From Platycnemis pennipes (taxonomy: Eukaryota > Arthropoda > Insecta > Odonata > Platycnemididae), in the NCBI GenBank assembly GCA_933228895.1, contig OW121850.1:34481773-34545772 (forward strand): 64,000 bases of DNA, given 5' to 3'. Every line of letters begins with the position of its first letter. The stretch's first letter is position 1. The translations under genes were made by a program, and so were the position numbers. Positions 20,690-32,100 of the stretch are shown piece after piece. The notes under the pieces are model-generated. The model made no database searches. It worked only from the letters and a program-made list of their open reading frames with translations, and was not told the DNA's origin.

Positions 20690-21080
20690 ATTTGATCGAA
20701 GGTTTCCACGGCGTGGGTTAGATGCTCTCTGCATTTTTCCGGGTAATCGTCCACGTCAGTTGGCTGATAGACAACAGTTTCGCTGTCCTGTCAGCATCTT
20801 CAGGTCGAAAGTGTCGGGAAGTTATTTCTGCCTTGCTTATATATCGTTCGCTGTCCGGGTGCTGCTCTCTGATTGGTTGATCGGAAGCTGCTCTCCAATT
20901 GGATGTGGTTGATGACTCTTTTCCAGGCGCTGTGCTGAGGATACCCGTCCTCTCTGTTGAAATTAAACTTCATTTTGTGAATTTCTATTGCTTCCCTAAT
21001 TTGTCGAGGGAAGTCTCTTTTTTTCCTTGGCCAAGAGCTTGGTCTCGTCAAATTTGATATCATGTCATTTGATGTCATTC
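20690..21080 (-). pseudogene. Penelope-like retroelement, 3' coding end and UTR
   Basis: The minus-strand frame at 21078-20800 contains RQIREAIEIHK and NFNREDGY. This is the conserved terminal block of the endonuclease-side region of Penelope-like elements (KIREAxEI...NREDG). A one-base shift separates it from an upstream KFDETKLLAKEKK piece in another frame. The 3' UTR contains a hammerhead-like core (20770-20803, minus). RT and the rest are absent, so the copy is 5'-truncated and dead. Confidence 0.75.
20770..20803 (-). ncRNA. Hammerhead-ribozyme-like core of the Penelope-like element
   Basis: On the minus strand: CTGAAGA (20803-20797), stem II GCTG/CAGC, GAAAC (20781-20777), a four-base loop TGTT closed by a single pair, and the cleavage triplet GTC (20772-20770). 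This fits the minimal hammerheads reported in Penelope-like elements. Stem I was not convincingly paired by eye. Confidence 0.6.
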
Positions 21081-21161
21081 TATCTCACCCGAGCTTGGAA
21101 TGAATTTTGTCCCCTGGACGAGCGTTTCTCGTGATTGATTCATTATTTCATTTGGGAAACG

Positions 21162-21183
21162 CTGCATGGTAATTACCATGCAG
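21162..21183. repeat. Perfect 22-bp palindrome
   Basis: ctgcatggtaa is followed directly by its exact complement ttaccatgcag. It is isolated, with no repeat family seen around it. Confidence 0.6.
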
Positions 21184-22148
21184 TTAATACAGTGCATACG
21201 CTACCATTAATTCTGCATTAATGCAAGAATTAACTTAAGAGGAAGGATATGCTAGTTCATGTGTTAGAACATATAGTCATTTACTTTCTTACATTGATAG
21301 CAGTTTTTTTTTGTTGCCAAAACAAGAAAAATTTATAAATGTAATGAACACATCAGTTCATGAGAGACAAAATTCGGTGAATTGTGTATTATTTTAGCCT
21401 GCATTATAGTAGTGGGTGGTGGAAGAAGGTTTTGAACCATCTAGAGGTCTTTGTGTGAAGAAAACATTCTCCCTAATGCTTATGGATGAAATCAAGATTT
21501 TTATTAATAGGTTTGCATCCAGGGTCTCTGAAGGTCGTGTGTATTGCAGTAAGCGTAATCAGTGCCTCTTGTGTTAAGGTTACCTTGCACTTGGGTTGTG
21601 CATGTGCAGTACACTCTAGGTGACTTCTGCTTGTGGGTTGTTAGTGCATTCCTCCATCCTGCCGCTGGAAAGGATGCATTTGGTGCTTTAAATGTGGGAG
21701 CCTCTTAATTTTCTAAGCATGAGCATTTAGTGATGAGCGCTATTAAATTTATAGTGTTGTCTAAGTACATTTGCCTCTGTACTATTGGCAGTGCTTGATC
21801 TTGTCTTTATAAACTCCAAACAGTTCTGAAAAATGATTTCAAGAATACAAAATCTGGTAGTTGAGGAGAAGGTGATGTCAGGATTTTTGTAGCTGACATT
21901 TTGGTGGTTTAGTTTCTTTTTTATGCTAAATACATTCACAGGAGGCATGCAAAATTCAAATTTTGCATAATTTGAATTGCACATTTTCTAATCAATGTGA
22001 TATGCTGGGCAAAGCGAGACTGACACAGAGGTGCATGTTAGCAGGGATGTGGATACTAGACATGTGAACAAATGCCACAAGCCAGGCGTACTTAAGGATA
22101 ACTATGTCCACCTACTTTTTAGCACCACATTATATTCTGTTTTTTCAC
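21184..22148. other. Unassigned sequence before the second hammerhead-like motif
   Basis: No exon or TE coding similarity was recognised. The minus-strand frame at 21727-21984 is unsupported. The last part may belong to the element that carries the motif at 22149. Confidence 0.4.
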
Positions 22149-22181
22149 CTGAAGATGGCACAATGTGTTGAAACCCGGGTC
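22149..22181 (+). ncRNA. Hammerhead-ribozyme-like core (second + strand site)
   Basis: CTGAAGA (22149-22155), a stem II that closes with GGCAC/GTGTT using wobble pairs, GAAA (22170-22173), a palindromic ACCCGGGT stem III and a GTC cleavage triplet (22179-22181). Stem I is weak by eye. The host element is unknown, but the motif order matches the sites at 2646 and 20797. Confidence 0.5.
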
Positions 22182-22863
22182 ATGAATAAATTTATAAAGT
22201 GAAATTAGCAAAGTTTGTTGTTTCCAACATATTCTAATTATTGAATTTTTTTGTTATTATTGATTAAAAAATTATGCACATTTAATGTATTCGAAAAAGG
22301 GGTGAAAAAAAGAAGTGACCACATTTCAAATATCCTATGTACCATAAGTTTTTCATGTGTCAAATCACAAAATGTTAATTTTCATACTTCATATGGTACT
22401 TTTGATATATCTATCTGATAGAAAATGGAAATATGCTCTGTAAATTCTACAGAAGCTGTTGTAGATTGACCAATTAAATTTTAATTTTTTGTCAAATACA
22501 TACTTTCCACAGAGGCAAAGGTATTGGGTAGCTTAGTATAGTGCTTCAGAGCAAAGTCAAGGTGACTTCAAGCAGTATTTTCAATAACTGTATGGTTGTA
22601 TATTATATGCCATTTATTTTTAGAAAGCAATGGTTTAATTGAGTATGCCTGAAATCTTTGATATTTCTACCTCTACTCCACTGCCTAGTAAGATTTGGGA
22701 TGTGTAGACATTGCCTTACCTTCTTCTTGGCTTAAATATTTTTAACGAATCTGATTATGATCATTTGTATTTCCATAGGTAGTTTTAAGCTGTAGACATT
22801 TGTTTGAGCTCCACATGATATGCATGTCTCTGAATGTTAGGAAAAGTTAATGTTGCTGAAATA
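22182..22863. other. Unassigned AT-rich sequence
   Basis: No supported feature. It lies between the ribozyme-like motif and a Tigger-type element. Confidence 0.4.
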
Positions 22864-24489
22864 ATGTATTCCTCCAAATATAGTCCCCCGCTTTTGGGCC
22901 GAAATCTTAATGGAAAAAGTTTGATGGGGGACTACATCCGAGCTCTAGGCACCTAATGTCCATCGTAAAATTTCATCCCCCGAGTTTGAAGGCCAATATT
23001 TCAAAAATAGCTATTTCGATTTTAATATGAAGTATATAGAACTAAAGCTTGTTTATTTATACGTGTATTAATGTCTAAAATATATACTTTGAAGTTTGTT
23101 ACATTAATTAATTTTTCGACCGAGACAGCCAAAAAGGCCCGATTGTTTTTAAGTTCTGGGAAGCAAATTCAACTTTGACGCCCTTGAAGAAAAACAAGAA
23201 AAGCCACTTCTCTTTTCTTCGCGTAAGACAAGGAACATATATTTATCTTAGACTAAACAAAGTTTAAAATAGATTTCTCAGTTAACAATTAGGTACATTA
23301 TGACAAATTTTAAAAACATGCGCTAACTCAGCTAGGGGAAGTCGGAAATACATTTCGTTTTGACAGTATTCTTCGTCTTTGAAAACTAAGCACATGTAAA
23401 ATGACTTAACAAATTTCCATTCAACTTGTATATATATGTATTTCGGGAAGCAAGCTCCACATGACTGGACTTTTGGCTGCTCGAGGTTGCCAATTGGCAA
23501 CATCGCTTAGCTCAACCAATTGCTTAGCTTGAATATAAGTTTATAAGTTGCAGTATTCACCAAAATAAAATCAGCGTTAAGTGAGATAGCTTTTGTCCCC
23601 ACATTTCTCGGCTTCTCGACGAAAGAAACAAATTGCACTTTAAATTATCCTCAACTACGTCTCCAAAAACTTTGCGTGAGGAGGCATAGTGACTATGTTT
23701 CCAAGCATACCGTCAGTTCTTAAACTGACACTGACTTGCGTTCCTTTTTTCCGCTATTGTCGAGGCCTCATGACTCATTCACAGCGATAGGCTCGAGCTG
23801 CTTGCAGCAGAAGATTCCACACGTGCCCTACCTTTCTCTTTGAAGCATGCTATAGGCAGTTGACCGTGCTTTTATAGGAAAAAATAAATATGGATGGGCC
23901 AGGAGAATTATACCTATTCGGTACCTCTCCGTCTCCTATATGGTATTCAGGAGAACAATACCTATTCGGGAATAACCCGTTCCGATTCCGGGTGTTCATG
24001 CATCGCGCAAACGGTGGTAATTGACCAAGGTCCTTTTTATGGTCCCAGATTCTATCATGTTTAGGCAGAAATCCATCGATTTTGAAGAGATCACTCACTC
24101 AGTGATTCAACCCGAAGGTGAGAGTAGAGCTCACCCCGTACTAAGCCAATAGCATTTGAAATTCACACATTCAGGGTAGGGGGGCCAGTTCCTTTCCCTG
24201 AGCCACCTGCGATTTCCTATGAAGTTCTGACACGAAGAAAATCGAATCGGGAGGATTTAAGATGGGAATGTCCAGAAAGTCTCTTGCCCGGGACTTGAAC
24301 CCAGTACCCTCCAGTCAGTAGCTCAGTGCTTTTTGATTACTCAGTAGCTCAGCACAGAAATTTTTATTACTCAAGGTGCTCAATTTGTTAACCTGAGAAA
24401 ATTTTGTGCAAGTCCTGCTTTGCATTTCAAAATTTTTTTTCCAAAACAACTTAAAAAAATGGGGGGGGACCATATTCAGAGGAATACGG
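22864..24489. mobile_element. Tigger/pogo-type MITE, 1.6 kb
   Basis: Left end ATGTATTCCTCCAAATATAG followed by a C-run; right end a G-run then CCATATTCAGAGGAATACGG. The ends are imperfect inverted repeats and both are bordered by TA (22862-63 and 24490-91), the Tc1/mariner-group target. No transposase frame was seen. A SINE is nested on the right side. Confidence 0.7.
24090..24370 (-). mobile_element. tRNA-derived SINE (family B), minus strand
   Basis: It shares the body segment ggccagttcctttccctg with the copies at 25395 and (inverted) 58178, and has a (CACT)-type tail at 24090, the reverse of the (GAGT)n tail at 58410. The B-box region reads, on the minus strand, GGGTTCAAGTCCCGGG. The 5' end near 24350 is disturbed by a short duplication of cagtagctcag. 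Confidence 0.75.
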
Positions 24490-25219
24490 TAGATATTATT
24501 AATTTTCCATACCTTGACAAAGTAAAGTAATATTCAACATATTTGGTATAGTTAAAGTAAAATGCATTGGAAATAATTTAATATTCATGATACAATTATT
24601 GTTTACTTAGAGTAACCTTTGTTGCAGTTCTGCCTTTAAAATAATTGTATAATTAATTTCAATTGTATAGAAGATAAACCCTACACTTCTTTGTTCAATT
24701 TAGGTCATAAAATGTTAGTAATATCAATGGATATATTAAAAACAAGACATTTTCTGTTAAAATATGCTTGTGGATCCAAAACTTCACTTGCTTAGGGTTT
24801 TACGTTTTCTTTTTCTTTTAAATTAAAAAGGCTCCTATTTTAAGGCCATGTTGTTCATATTTGGCAATATATAAATTGTTTTTAAATACTTGCATGGATA
24901 ATTTTGAAAGCAGTTTCCAACCTATGCATGTAGATCAGATTATTTTTAAAGAAGCAAGATTTTTTTCTGTCCTTCCCAGCAAAAATCCCTGGCTGAGTTA
25001 TATTTTTGATGTGAAATTTGCATTAATTTTTCACTTGGCATGAAAGATATTTCTTTGTTATTTTGATTCAAATAACAGCTTTATTTTATAGCTATTACTA
25101 TGCCCAATGATGTCATTGGAATAACTTGTAGAATATCATGATGTGAAATTCTAGATTAAATTCTAAAAACTGACACAAGTTGCTGTCACTGTAAAAACAT
25201 ATTTTTATTATTTTTAAAG
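24490..25219 (+). other. PHKB intron sequence just upstream of exon 1
   Basis: AT-rich with no TE boundary recognised. The frame at 24861-25043 has no supported product. It ends in the acceptor used by the exon at 25220. Confidence 0.5.
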
Positions 25220-25327
25220 GGAAGTACAGCTACAGATTTGGTGGTTCAAATAGTGCTGATGGCTGAGTCGATGAGACTTCAAGCTGTTATGGCCACGTAT
25301 GGAATACAAACTCAGACTCCTCATCAG
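25220..25327 (+). CDS. PHKB: PHKB exon 1 of this window
   Basis: This 108-nt exon is phase 0 at both ends and encodes 36 residues from [17 protein letters not shown] to [11 protein letters not shown]. The acceptor is a T-rich tract ending in aaag; the donor is cag|gtatgt. The block aligns with the vertebrate beta-subunit stretch that ends in TYGIQTQTP, just before the EP(I/V)Q(I/V)W block. A minus-strand SINE starts about 70 bp after the donor. The exon just upstream was not recognised in the preceding 25 kb. Confidence 0.92.
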
Positions 25328-25394
25328 GTATGTTTCATGACCCAAAGCCTTCAAATTAATTAAATTTAATTCTATTTTTTAAAAATTGTGTTCA

Positions 25395-25665
25395 GCCCGT
25401 TGGATGGTTTTTGAAAGGTGAGGGTAGAACTCACCCTATACTAAGCCATTGGCATGTGGAATACTCACATTCAGGGTTGGGGGGCCAGTTCCTTTCCCTG
25501 GGCCACCTGTGATTTTCTAGTAAGTTCTGGCCCACAGAAAATCAAATAGTAAGGATTTATTTAAGTGGGGGTGTCCAGAAAGGCTTCTGCCAAGGATTGA
25601 ACTGTGCTGCCTCTAGTTGGTAGCTCAGCACACTATCCAGTAGGCCACCACAACCTCCTCCATTT
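25395..25665 (-). mobile_element. tRNA-derived SINE (family B), minus strand, with tRNA head
   Basis: Read on the minus strand the head is GGTTGTGGTGGCCTACTGG with an A-box-like segment, then TTCAATCCTTGG as B box. The same body as 24090 and 58178 follows (caggtggcccagggaaagg type). It lies about 68 bp downstream of the exon 1 donor, antisense to PHKB. Confidence 0.8.
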
Positions 25666-26026
25666 TATTATATAATGATGAAAAAAAAATTGAAAATACG
25701 ATTGTGAGGTAGCAATAGCTATCAAGTGGTATCAAAAAGCAACAACAATATTCTCCTTTCTGTTAACCCATTTGTTACTGATTATACTTATTACCATAAG
25801 CTTTGTCGTACAGTGGTAGTAGAGTGACACTAATTGATGTTTGGTGCTTCTATGCACTGATAAGCATGTAGTTCTTGTTATGTGGAAAATTAAAAATTAA
25901 TTTTAAAAAAATTCTATCTACTAGGAATGTGTTTAAATTTTTCTTACCTTACATCTTCCTTAAAATTACCTGTTGTATAAGAGACTTGCTAACTCTACAT
26001 AGTGGAAAACCTTCATGATACATATA

Positions 26027-27124
26027 CAGTAGAACCTCACTTATGAAACTTTCAGCGGATAACCAAAAAAAGTTTCATACGTGAGGAAGTTTCATAAAAG
26101 AGGTTTCTTAGTAAGGGAACATGAAACCCTTTTCAAATGTCCAATTTAGTATTTTTTGTTTCATGTTTGCAGTTGCATGTTTAGTTGCAGACAAATGAAG
26201 CCTAATAATTTTTTAGTGTATTATAAGCTACGATACAAATAAATGTATGTTCATGACATCTGGACAGAAACAGTGTGCATTTGCCGTCTTGAATTATGCT
26301 AAGATCTGTACTCAAAGTTGAATTTCTTGGTCTAATAGTTAGCATTCCTGGCACTTGACCAGCAGGGCCTAGTTTCAATTAATGCTTTGCACATTTCGTA
26401 ATGGTTTTTATTGTCAGTTCATCTTCTACACACAGTCACCAGCTTATGCAGGAGTATTGATTACTAAAAACTCGGCTGTGAATAATAGGTTTTTCCTTTA
26501 CCAACTATTTTTCTTCTAAAACAGAATATCACTAGGTATGAACAGAGATAATGCAAATAGTTTTGTTTCTTTTTAAAAATGCATTCGTAAATCTAATTTA
26601 AACAATATAAGAATAAAAATGTGATTATTCAGATGTAAGGGTTTGAAATTAAAGATGATAAAATTTTCGATTCAATGACTGAAAGAAAAAAATTAAACAG
26701 CGATTGGGATCGAACTTCGCTAACCTCTCGTTGTGCCTCTGATGCCGACTATGTAGGCTACCCACGTGACATTCTACGTATTTTTTTCTCGCAATACCAG
26801 GGTAATGGGGGAAAAGTCATATTTCTAACAAGTTATTGAAAAGGTGCATAAATGAAAATACGAGACTTGTAATAGTCGTTGACAAAAACTCAAATTCGAC
26901 ATCTTTCCGTAGGTCAGTCACTGAAGTCGTATAAGTGAGGATTTTCCTACCAAAGGACTGGAAAAAAACTGTTCATAATTGAGTTCATCGTATAAATGAT
27001 AAGTTTCATAAGTGAGGTTGGAAATACATGGGATCTTGTGGGGTTATTTACCGGACCAAAAAAAAAAACGGTGTATAAATGAGGTCATCGTATAAAAGAG
27101 GGTCGTATATCCAAGGTTCTACTG
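26027..27124. mobile_element. Tigger/pogo-type MITE
   Basis: CAGTAGAACCTCACTTATG at the left end and CCAAGGTTCTACTG at the right end are inverted repeats, with internal repetition of cataa(g)tgagg words at both ends. TA precedes the left end (26025-26); the right flank reads tg, so that TA has decayed. No transposase frame is present. A fragment of the hAT composite is embedded at 26575-26830. Confidence 0.75.
26575..26830. mobile_element. Fragment of the hAT-type composite (module B)
   Basis: From gtaaatctaatttaaacaa to gggggaaaagtcatatttct this matches 13830-14070, 1775-2030 and 51860-52110. It includes the minus-strand tRNA-like block (gggatcgaacttcgc). Neither hAT terminus is present. 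Confidence 0.75.
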
Positions 27125-27215
27125 TGCATTAAAAATACTCTGCAATTCCACTGAGGACTTAACGCTTTTATTACATGACCAGTTTCATTACAATGTAACA
27201 TCATCATTTGAAGAT

Positions 27216-27845
27216 TTGAGGAAGATGACGGAATGTACTCAACCCTCAACCAGGGAGATTATAAAATACCAAACAAGATCTTGCAAGGCAATGTATCTTA
27301 ATCCTTACAGTGAAAGTGAGCTGTGCTTTTATCTTGTGAAAGTAGGAGCAAAAAACTCATCAGCTATAGGTAGTGTACCTGTTAAAATTATCAGAGATTC
27401 ACAAAACTTAATCCTGACCCCTTCAATGCCCCTAATTAATCAGTCTCTCTCTCTGATGGTGTATATCCTGAAGCCCTAAAGGTGTCTAAGGTAGTTCCAT
27501 TACGTAAGAATTAAGGAGATAAACATGCTTTGAGTAGCTACATTTTGGCCAATATCCATAATTCCCCAGTTAGGAAAAGTGTTTGAATATGTCTATTGGA
27601 AAAGACTAATTGATTACCTAGAAATCGAGAACCTCTTTTCTGTCCATCAGTTTGGATTTCGAAAAGAGGGGTCAACTGAACAAGTCCTCTTTGATGCAGT
27701 TAGTTATATTATAAATGAGGTAATGTAATGTAATTAACAAAGTAATGGGGATTTATTTCGACTCAAGTAAAGCTTTTGATATGGTAGACCATAACATACT
27801 ACTTACAAAATGTGAGATGCTGGGCATAAGATGCGTTGAATGAAG
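27216..27845 (+). pseudogene. CR1/Jockey-like LINE reverse transcriptase remnant
   Basis: Split over frames one can read VPVKIIRDS, PLINQSLS, KVSKVVPL, then ENLFSVHQFGFRKEGSTEQ and IYFDSSKAFDMVDHNILL. These are RT motifs 1 to 3 in order, including the first catalytic Asp (FDxSKAFD). Frameshifts and stops separate them, and the FADD box region is missing. The RPIS block is also damaged. Confidence 0.75.
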
Positions 27846-28517
27846 AGTGAGGACATGCCAACATGGCCCAGCCCAGCTTCATGTTGGGCCCCAACATTAG
27901 AGACATCATGCACACTAGAGACAAGGAACATAGTTCTCAGGAGTCAGGTATGAAATATCTTCCCTTGCTGATCAATCATGCTCACTCAATAAATTTTGAT
28001 GAAGCTAAGAGTATGCTGCTCAAATGGCTATTGGGATCGACTCGTGAGAGCAAGCATTTATAGTGAGTGGTTCACTAAAGTGCCGGAAATAAGAGATTTA
28101 TATATACCTCAGGTCCCATATTTATTCAAAATATCCACTAGAAAAACTTAAGTTCAGAAAAGGATTAGTTTACCTGGAATTTTATCTGCTCCTGGACTAT
28201 CTTTGTGCCTGAGTTTGGTAATGATAAACTCCAACTCAGCTTCTGTACAAGGGTGCCTAAAAAAAATGGGTTATAAAATAATTTTCAAGGAAACGTCCTT
28301 ATTAAATCTTTTATCAGCAATTTCATGGTTATGGAAAATGAATACACATATTACCCAGTATTTCAATTTACTTATTATGTTAAGTGAACTAATGAACCAG
28401 TCATGTGAGCCGAATAAAAATAAATACATATTGAAATCATATTCTTGCCTTAAGGTTTTAATGAACATTTGTATGCTTTTACTCAATTTTATTTATTCTT
28501 TGCATTGTACTCTTTAG
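27846..28517 (+). other. PHKB intron sequence before exon 2
   Basis: No TE or coding similarity was recognised beyond the end of the LINE remnant. Short frames at 27863 and 28203 are unsupported. Confidence 0.4.
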
Positions 28518-28643
28518 ATCGAGCCTGTGCAGGTGTGGTCTTCAACAGAATTAGTGCGAGTTTATCAGAGATTGGGAGTGGACAAGAAATTAGGACTCAC
28601 AGGGAGACCACCAAGACCTATTGGTGCTCTTGGAACCAGTAAG
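28518..28643 (+). CDS. PHKB: PHKB exon 2 of this window
   Basis: This 126-nt exon, phase 0 to 0, encodes 42 residues running from IEPVQVWSSTELVRVYQRLG through KKLGLTGRPPRPIGALGTSK. The acceptor is tctttag and the donor is aag|gtaaat. KLGLTGRP and RPIG.LGTSK are highly conserved PHKB blocks, so this is one of the most secure parts of the gene call. Confidence 0.95.
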
Positions 28644-29396
28644 GTAAATCAGATATTAGAAGAGCTGATCATCCTATAGTCATGGAAGTTTCTGCTAGTA
28701 ACTTTTTCATCAAAAAGTGTGAATCAGAGTTTAAAGTCTCTGTTACTATGATGGAGTCTAGAAAATTCAGTAACCTGGCACTGTTTAAATGCCATCATTT
28801 GTGTAGAATTTTTCTTGCTTAGCAGCAGTTGACCTTCTGCATATATGAGTGCAATGTATTTGTAATGAATTTCTGTGGTATTCTACCACTCCAGGTAAAG
28901 AGCTGCTAATTTGTCAGCTGTTATGATTTGGTCCTTAGGCAAACAACCAGCGAATCAACAGCCTGGTACACTTTTTCTTTTTGGCATAATCATGAATATA
29001 GAAACCATAATCATGGTGCTGCGGCGATATGATTACAACCAACAAGATTTTTTCAGTTATTATTTAAGTAATTGGACAGAATATTGTTTTTTATGTAAAT
29101 TAAAAATAGCAGTTCCTGGATTATTATGTATTAAAACCGTGGTTACATGATAAATTAACATGCACAAGTTAATGTGTGAATGCAAGAACACAAGAATGAA
29201 CACAAAAATTCAACGTGTAAGCACACCAAAATGTACACCAAATTAGAACCTGTTCTAATTTGATTCATGCATTTGTACATTTCCGTGATTCAGGGACATC
29301 TGGTGGCAGAACATGGAAACAACGCACTGTTTGTTTACCTTTTGTGGAATTTGGATCACTCTTTTATCACTGCCTTTTCCTACTTTTTTGACCCTT
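28644..29396 (+). other. PHKB intron sequence; weak MITE-like end at about 29139
   Basis: Nothing is firmly identified. The stretch from 29139 (ccgtggttacatgataaatt) resembles the reverse complement of 38230-38288 (the gtaaccaggcc end), suggesting two ends of one small repeat family rich in acatgaac-type words. Confidence 0.35.
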
Positions 29397-30448
29397 CCCA
29401 GTCGACACAGAAAATGCGGCCAAACTGTGGCCAAGCTATGGCAAAGCGTTGTGGCCATAGTGTATGGCCATTATGGGTCCATAATGGTTTTGACCCCCTG
29501 GCCAAAGTGTGGCCACAATTAATGTGGCCACACTTGGAATTTTATGTGCTGGCCATAATTGTGCCGAAATGAAATACGTTATTAATATTAGAAGAAATTA
29601 TAGAATTTCCATATGTTAGGAAGTTATTCTATCCCTTAAGGAGGGATTACTAACTCTCAAATAAGGGATACTAATTCTACATAGCCAGCAAACTTTCTCA
29701 TTTTATTTCTTTAGTACAATTGCCACTGAAAGAGAGGTATATGACTTTGCAAGATTATTTTAAACTTTTTTTCATCAAATAGTGAATTTCACACTACAGG
29801 CAGTTTATGCAATTCCTTCAGGCTGATTTCTTGAAAACAGGTATGAGAAGCAGATCACTATTGGGTCTACTCGTCGCCGGGAAAACGTTCCATGGCTCTT
29901 CCTGATATCCACTTCACCACAGTCTACAACACTGAAATCACCAGCTTTACCGCAGCAAATATAAACGTATATATTTCTAATACTCGCGTTTTCGGGATCT
30001 ATACAATTGTACGGTTGAACCTCAAGTTTGCGCCAATTCCACAAACACACATGTCCATCACAAACGAACGTAAACGGAAGCCAAACCAATACGCTACTCA
30101 ATGATACAACATCGATGAATATTTTTGCCGATTTTAAATATATTTTTTTTCCAAAATAATCAATGAATAGAAAATATTTTATTTCTGGTATTTATACATA
30201 TGTATAACAAATTATAATTATCATCCATATCATATTGTGATATGCATTTGATGTACATAGTATACCCATTATGGCCAACCTTGTTATGTGGAAGTGTGGC
30301 CGTAGCTCGCAGGTACTTAGGCCAACTGCATTGTGGCAAACCGGACATGGGCCACAACAAGGCCACAATGCGGCGAGCCATAGCCATAACTGCGACAAGC
30401 GAACCAAACCTCGGCCATTTATTGGCCGTATTTTTTGTGCCGATTGGG
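29397..30448. mobile_element. TIR element with GTGGCCA-rich subterminal repeats
   Basis: The left end CCCAGTCGACACAGAAAATG then CGGCCAA, and the right end TTGGCCG then TATTTTTTGTGCCGATTGGG, are imperfect inverted repeats. Both 170-bp end zones are dense in GTGGCCA/TGGCCAC words, about ten on the left and eight on the right. The interior lacks them and has no recognised coding sequence. The superfamily is unknown and the target duplication was not resolved. Confidence 0.6.
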
Positions 30449-30705
30449 TTGCTTCATTTGGACACTCTCTATGCCTTCCTGTTTGACTTTTGCACCTTCT
30501 GGACAGTCCTCAAGAAACCGTTTTTATCGGAAATTTTTTCTCCCGTAATCGACCATCGTACTGTTTGGACTACCCGATTTCAACCCTGGTAATGGCTTGG
30601 ACTAGGGGGCAGGTAGACAGGCTAATTTTTCTAATTAGCGAGAGGCCATATTTGTTCGACCCCCGTAATACCTTGTACAAGAACAAGGGGAGGAGGGCAG
30701 TTCAC

Positions 30706-31320
30706 AATAATAATAATAATAATAATAATGTCTTTATTTGCCCAAAGATCTGTTACATTGATATGAAAAGATATAGGGCACGTCATATTCATACATATAT
30801 AATACACAATACAGGTTTTAAGTGTCACTGAGGTATTCCTCAATAGAATAGAACAAATTATTTAGCAAGTACCTTTTTAGTTCTGATTAAAAAGCATTGA
30901 TGCTTTTAATTTGTTTTACACACAGTGGTAAATTATTAAACAATTTTATGCCCATTTCTTTGGGTCCAATTTTAGCAGCTTTTGTACGCACATAATTGAA
31001 ATGGATGTCATTTTTTGTCCTTGTGTAGTGTTGGTGGAATACACTGTTCACATCAAATTTAACAATATTATTCTTCACATACATGATAGTTAGAAATAAA
31101 TATATGCATGGTAATGGAAGGAGCTTCAAAGCCTTAAAAATTGGTTTACTAGGGGATCTATAACACTTCCGGGCAATGATTCTGACAGCTTGTTTCTGGA
31201 GTCTGAATATTTTTAAAGACAAGTGGGTAGATCCCCAAAAGATAACATTATATATAACATGTGAATAGAAATCCCCAAAATACAAACTTCGTAAAGTTTC
31301 TTGTGTTACTGTGTGACTAA
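30706..31320 (-). pseudogene. CR1/Jockey-like LINE, 3' end with (ATT)n tail
   Basis: The minus frame 31285-30887 reads the conserved C-terminal block of such LINEs: IFWGSTHLSLKIFRLQKQAV, RIIARKCYRSP, LKLLPLPCIY and MGIKLFNNLP. A short 3' UTR and an (ATT)n tail at 30706-30729 follow. RT proper is absent (5' truncation). The ORF start is arbitrary. Confidence 0.85.
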
Positions 31321-31974
31321 GCTGTCAATCATATGTAGTGGAGAAGATATGTGCTACAAGGTAGGAATTATGAAATCATAATACAAATATGGTAAAACCC
31401 CTTATTTATGCTTTTCTAGGGACCGCTAGAAAATAGTGTAAATTGTGGGAAAGTGCAAAAAGGGGGAAAAGGACAATTTTCAGTTTCACACTCATACTTT
31501 AACAATAAAAGTAAATATATAAATAAGAAACACCAATAAACTGAATTAGAGAAAAATTATTAATTGTTAAAGTATTGAACTGTCCTGATTTATTTTTGTT
31601 CAATAAATTTCTACCAATGTTTCAATCAACCCAACCAACCTTTGGAGTGAGTCAAATCCATAATTCCCGAACTTATACATTATGCAATGCCTTTTCTCTT
31701 ATGACGAAGCCAGTCATGGTGATATTAGATGATCTAGAACTTAGAAACCTCTTTTTAAGTTGGTATTTCTTCATGTAATGATTTCTTGACATTTTCTCTT
31801 TTTCGACAGTTGTCTACACTAGCACTAGCATGTTTTTGAATCACATTGCGATTTTTCATAATTGCATCCATTGTGGAGATCGGTAATCTTAAGATATTTC
31901 ACTATATCAGCTGGAGTTACATCATGAGAATCCACAGTTTTTATTTATGCCAAAATGGAAAATATTCTAGTTGT

Positions 31975-32100
31975 TGCGAAGATTTCCATGGTGATTAGAA
32001 GATGACTGGAGGGTTTCCGTATTTTTTCCACGTTGGTTCATCTCACTGCACGACAGCTTCGCCGGCATTCCAGACGGCATCTTCAAGTCCAAAGTATAGG
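31975..32100 (-). mobile_element. Degenerate Penelope-like 3' UTR copy with decayed hammerhead
   Basis: The minus strand reads TTGAAGATGCCG...CCGGCGAAGC, parallel to CTGAAGATGCTG...CAGCGAAAC at 20797-20777, and continues with a ggaaa...cc(a)tggaaatc stretch like 20740-20705. Both core boxes carry substitutions, so self-cleavage is not expected. Confidence 0.5.
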
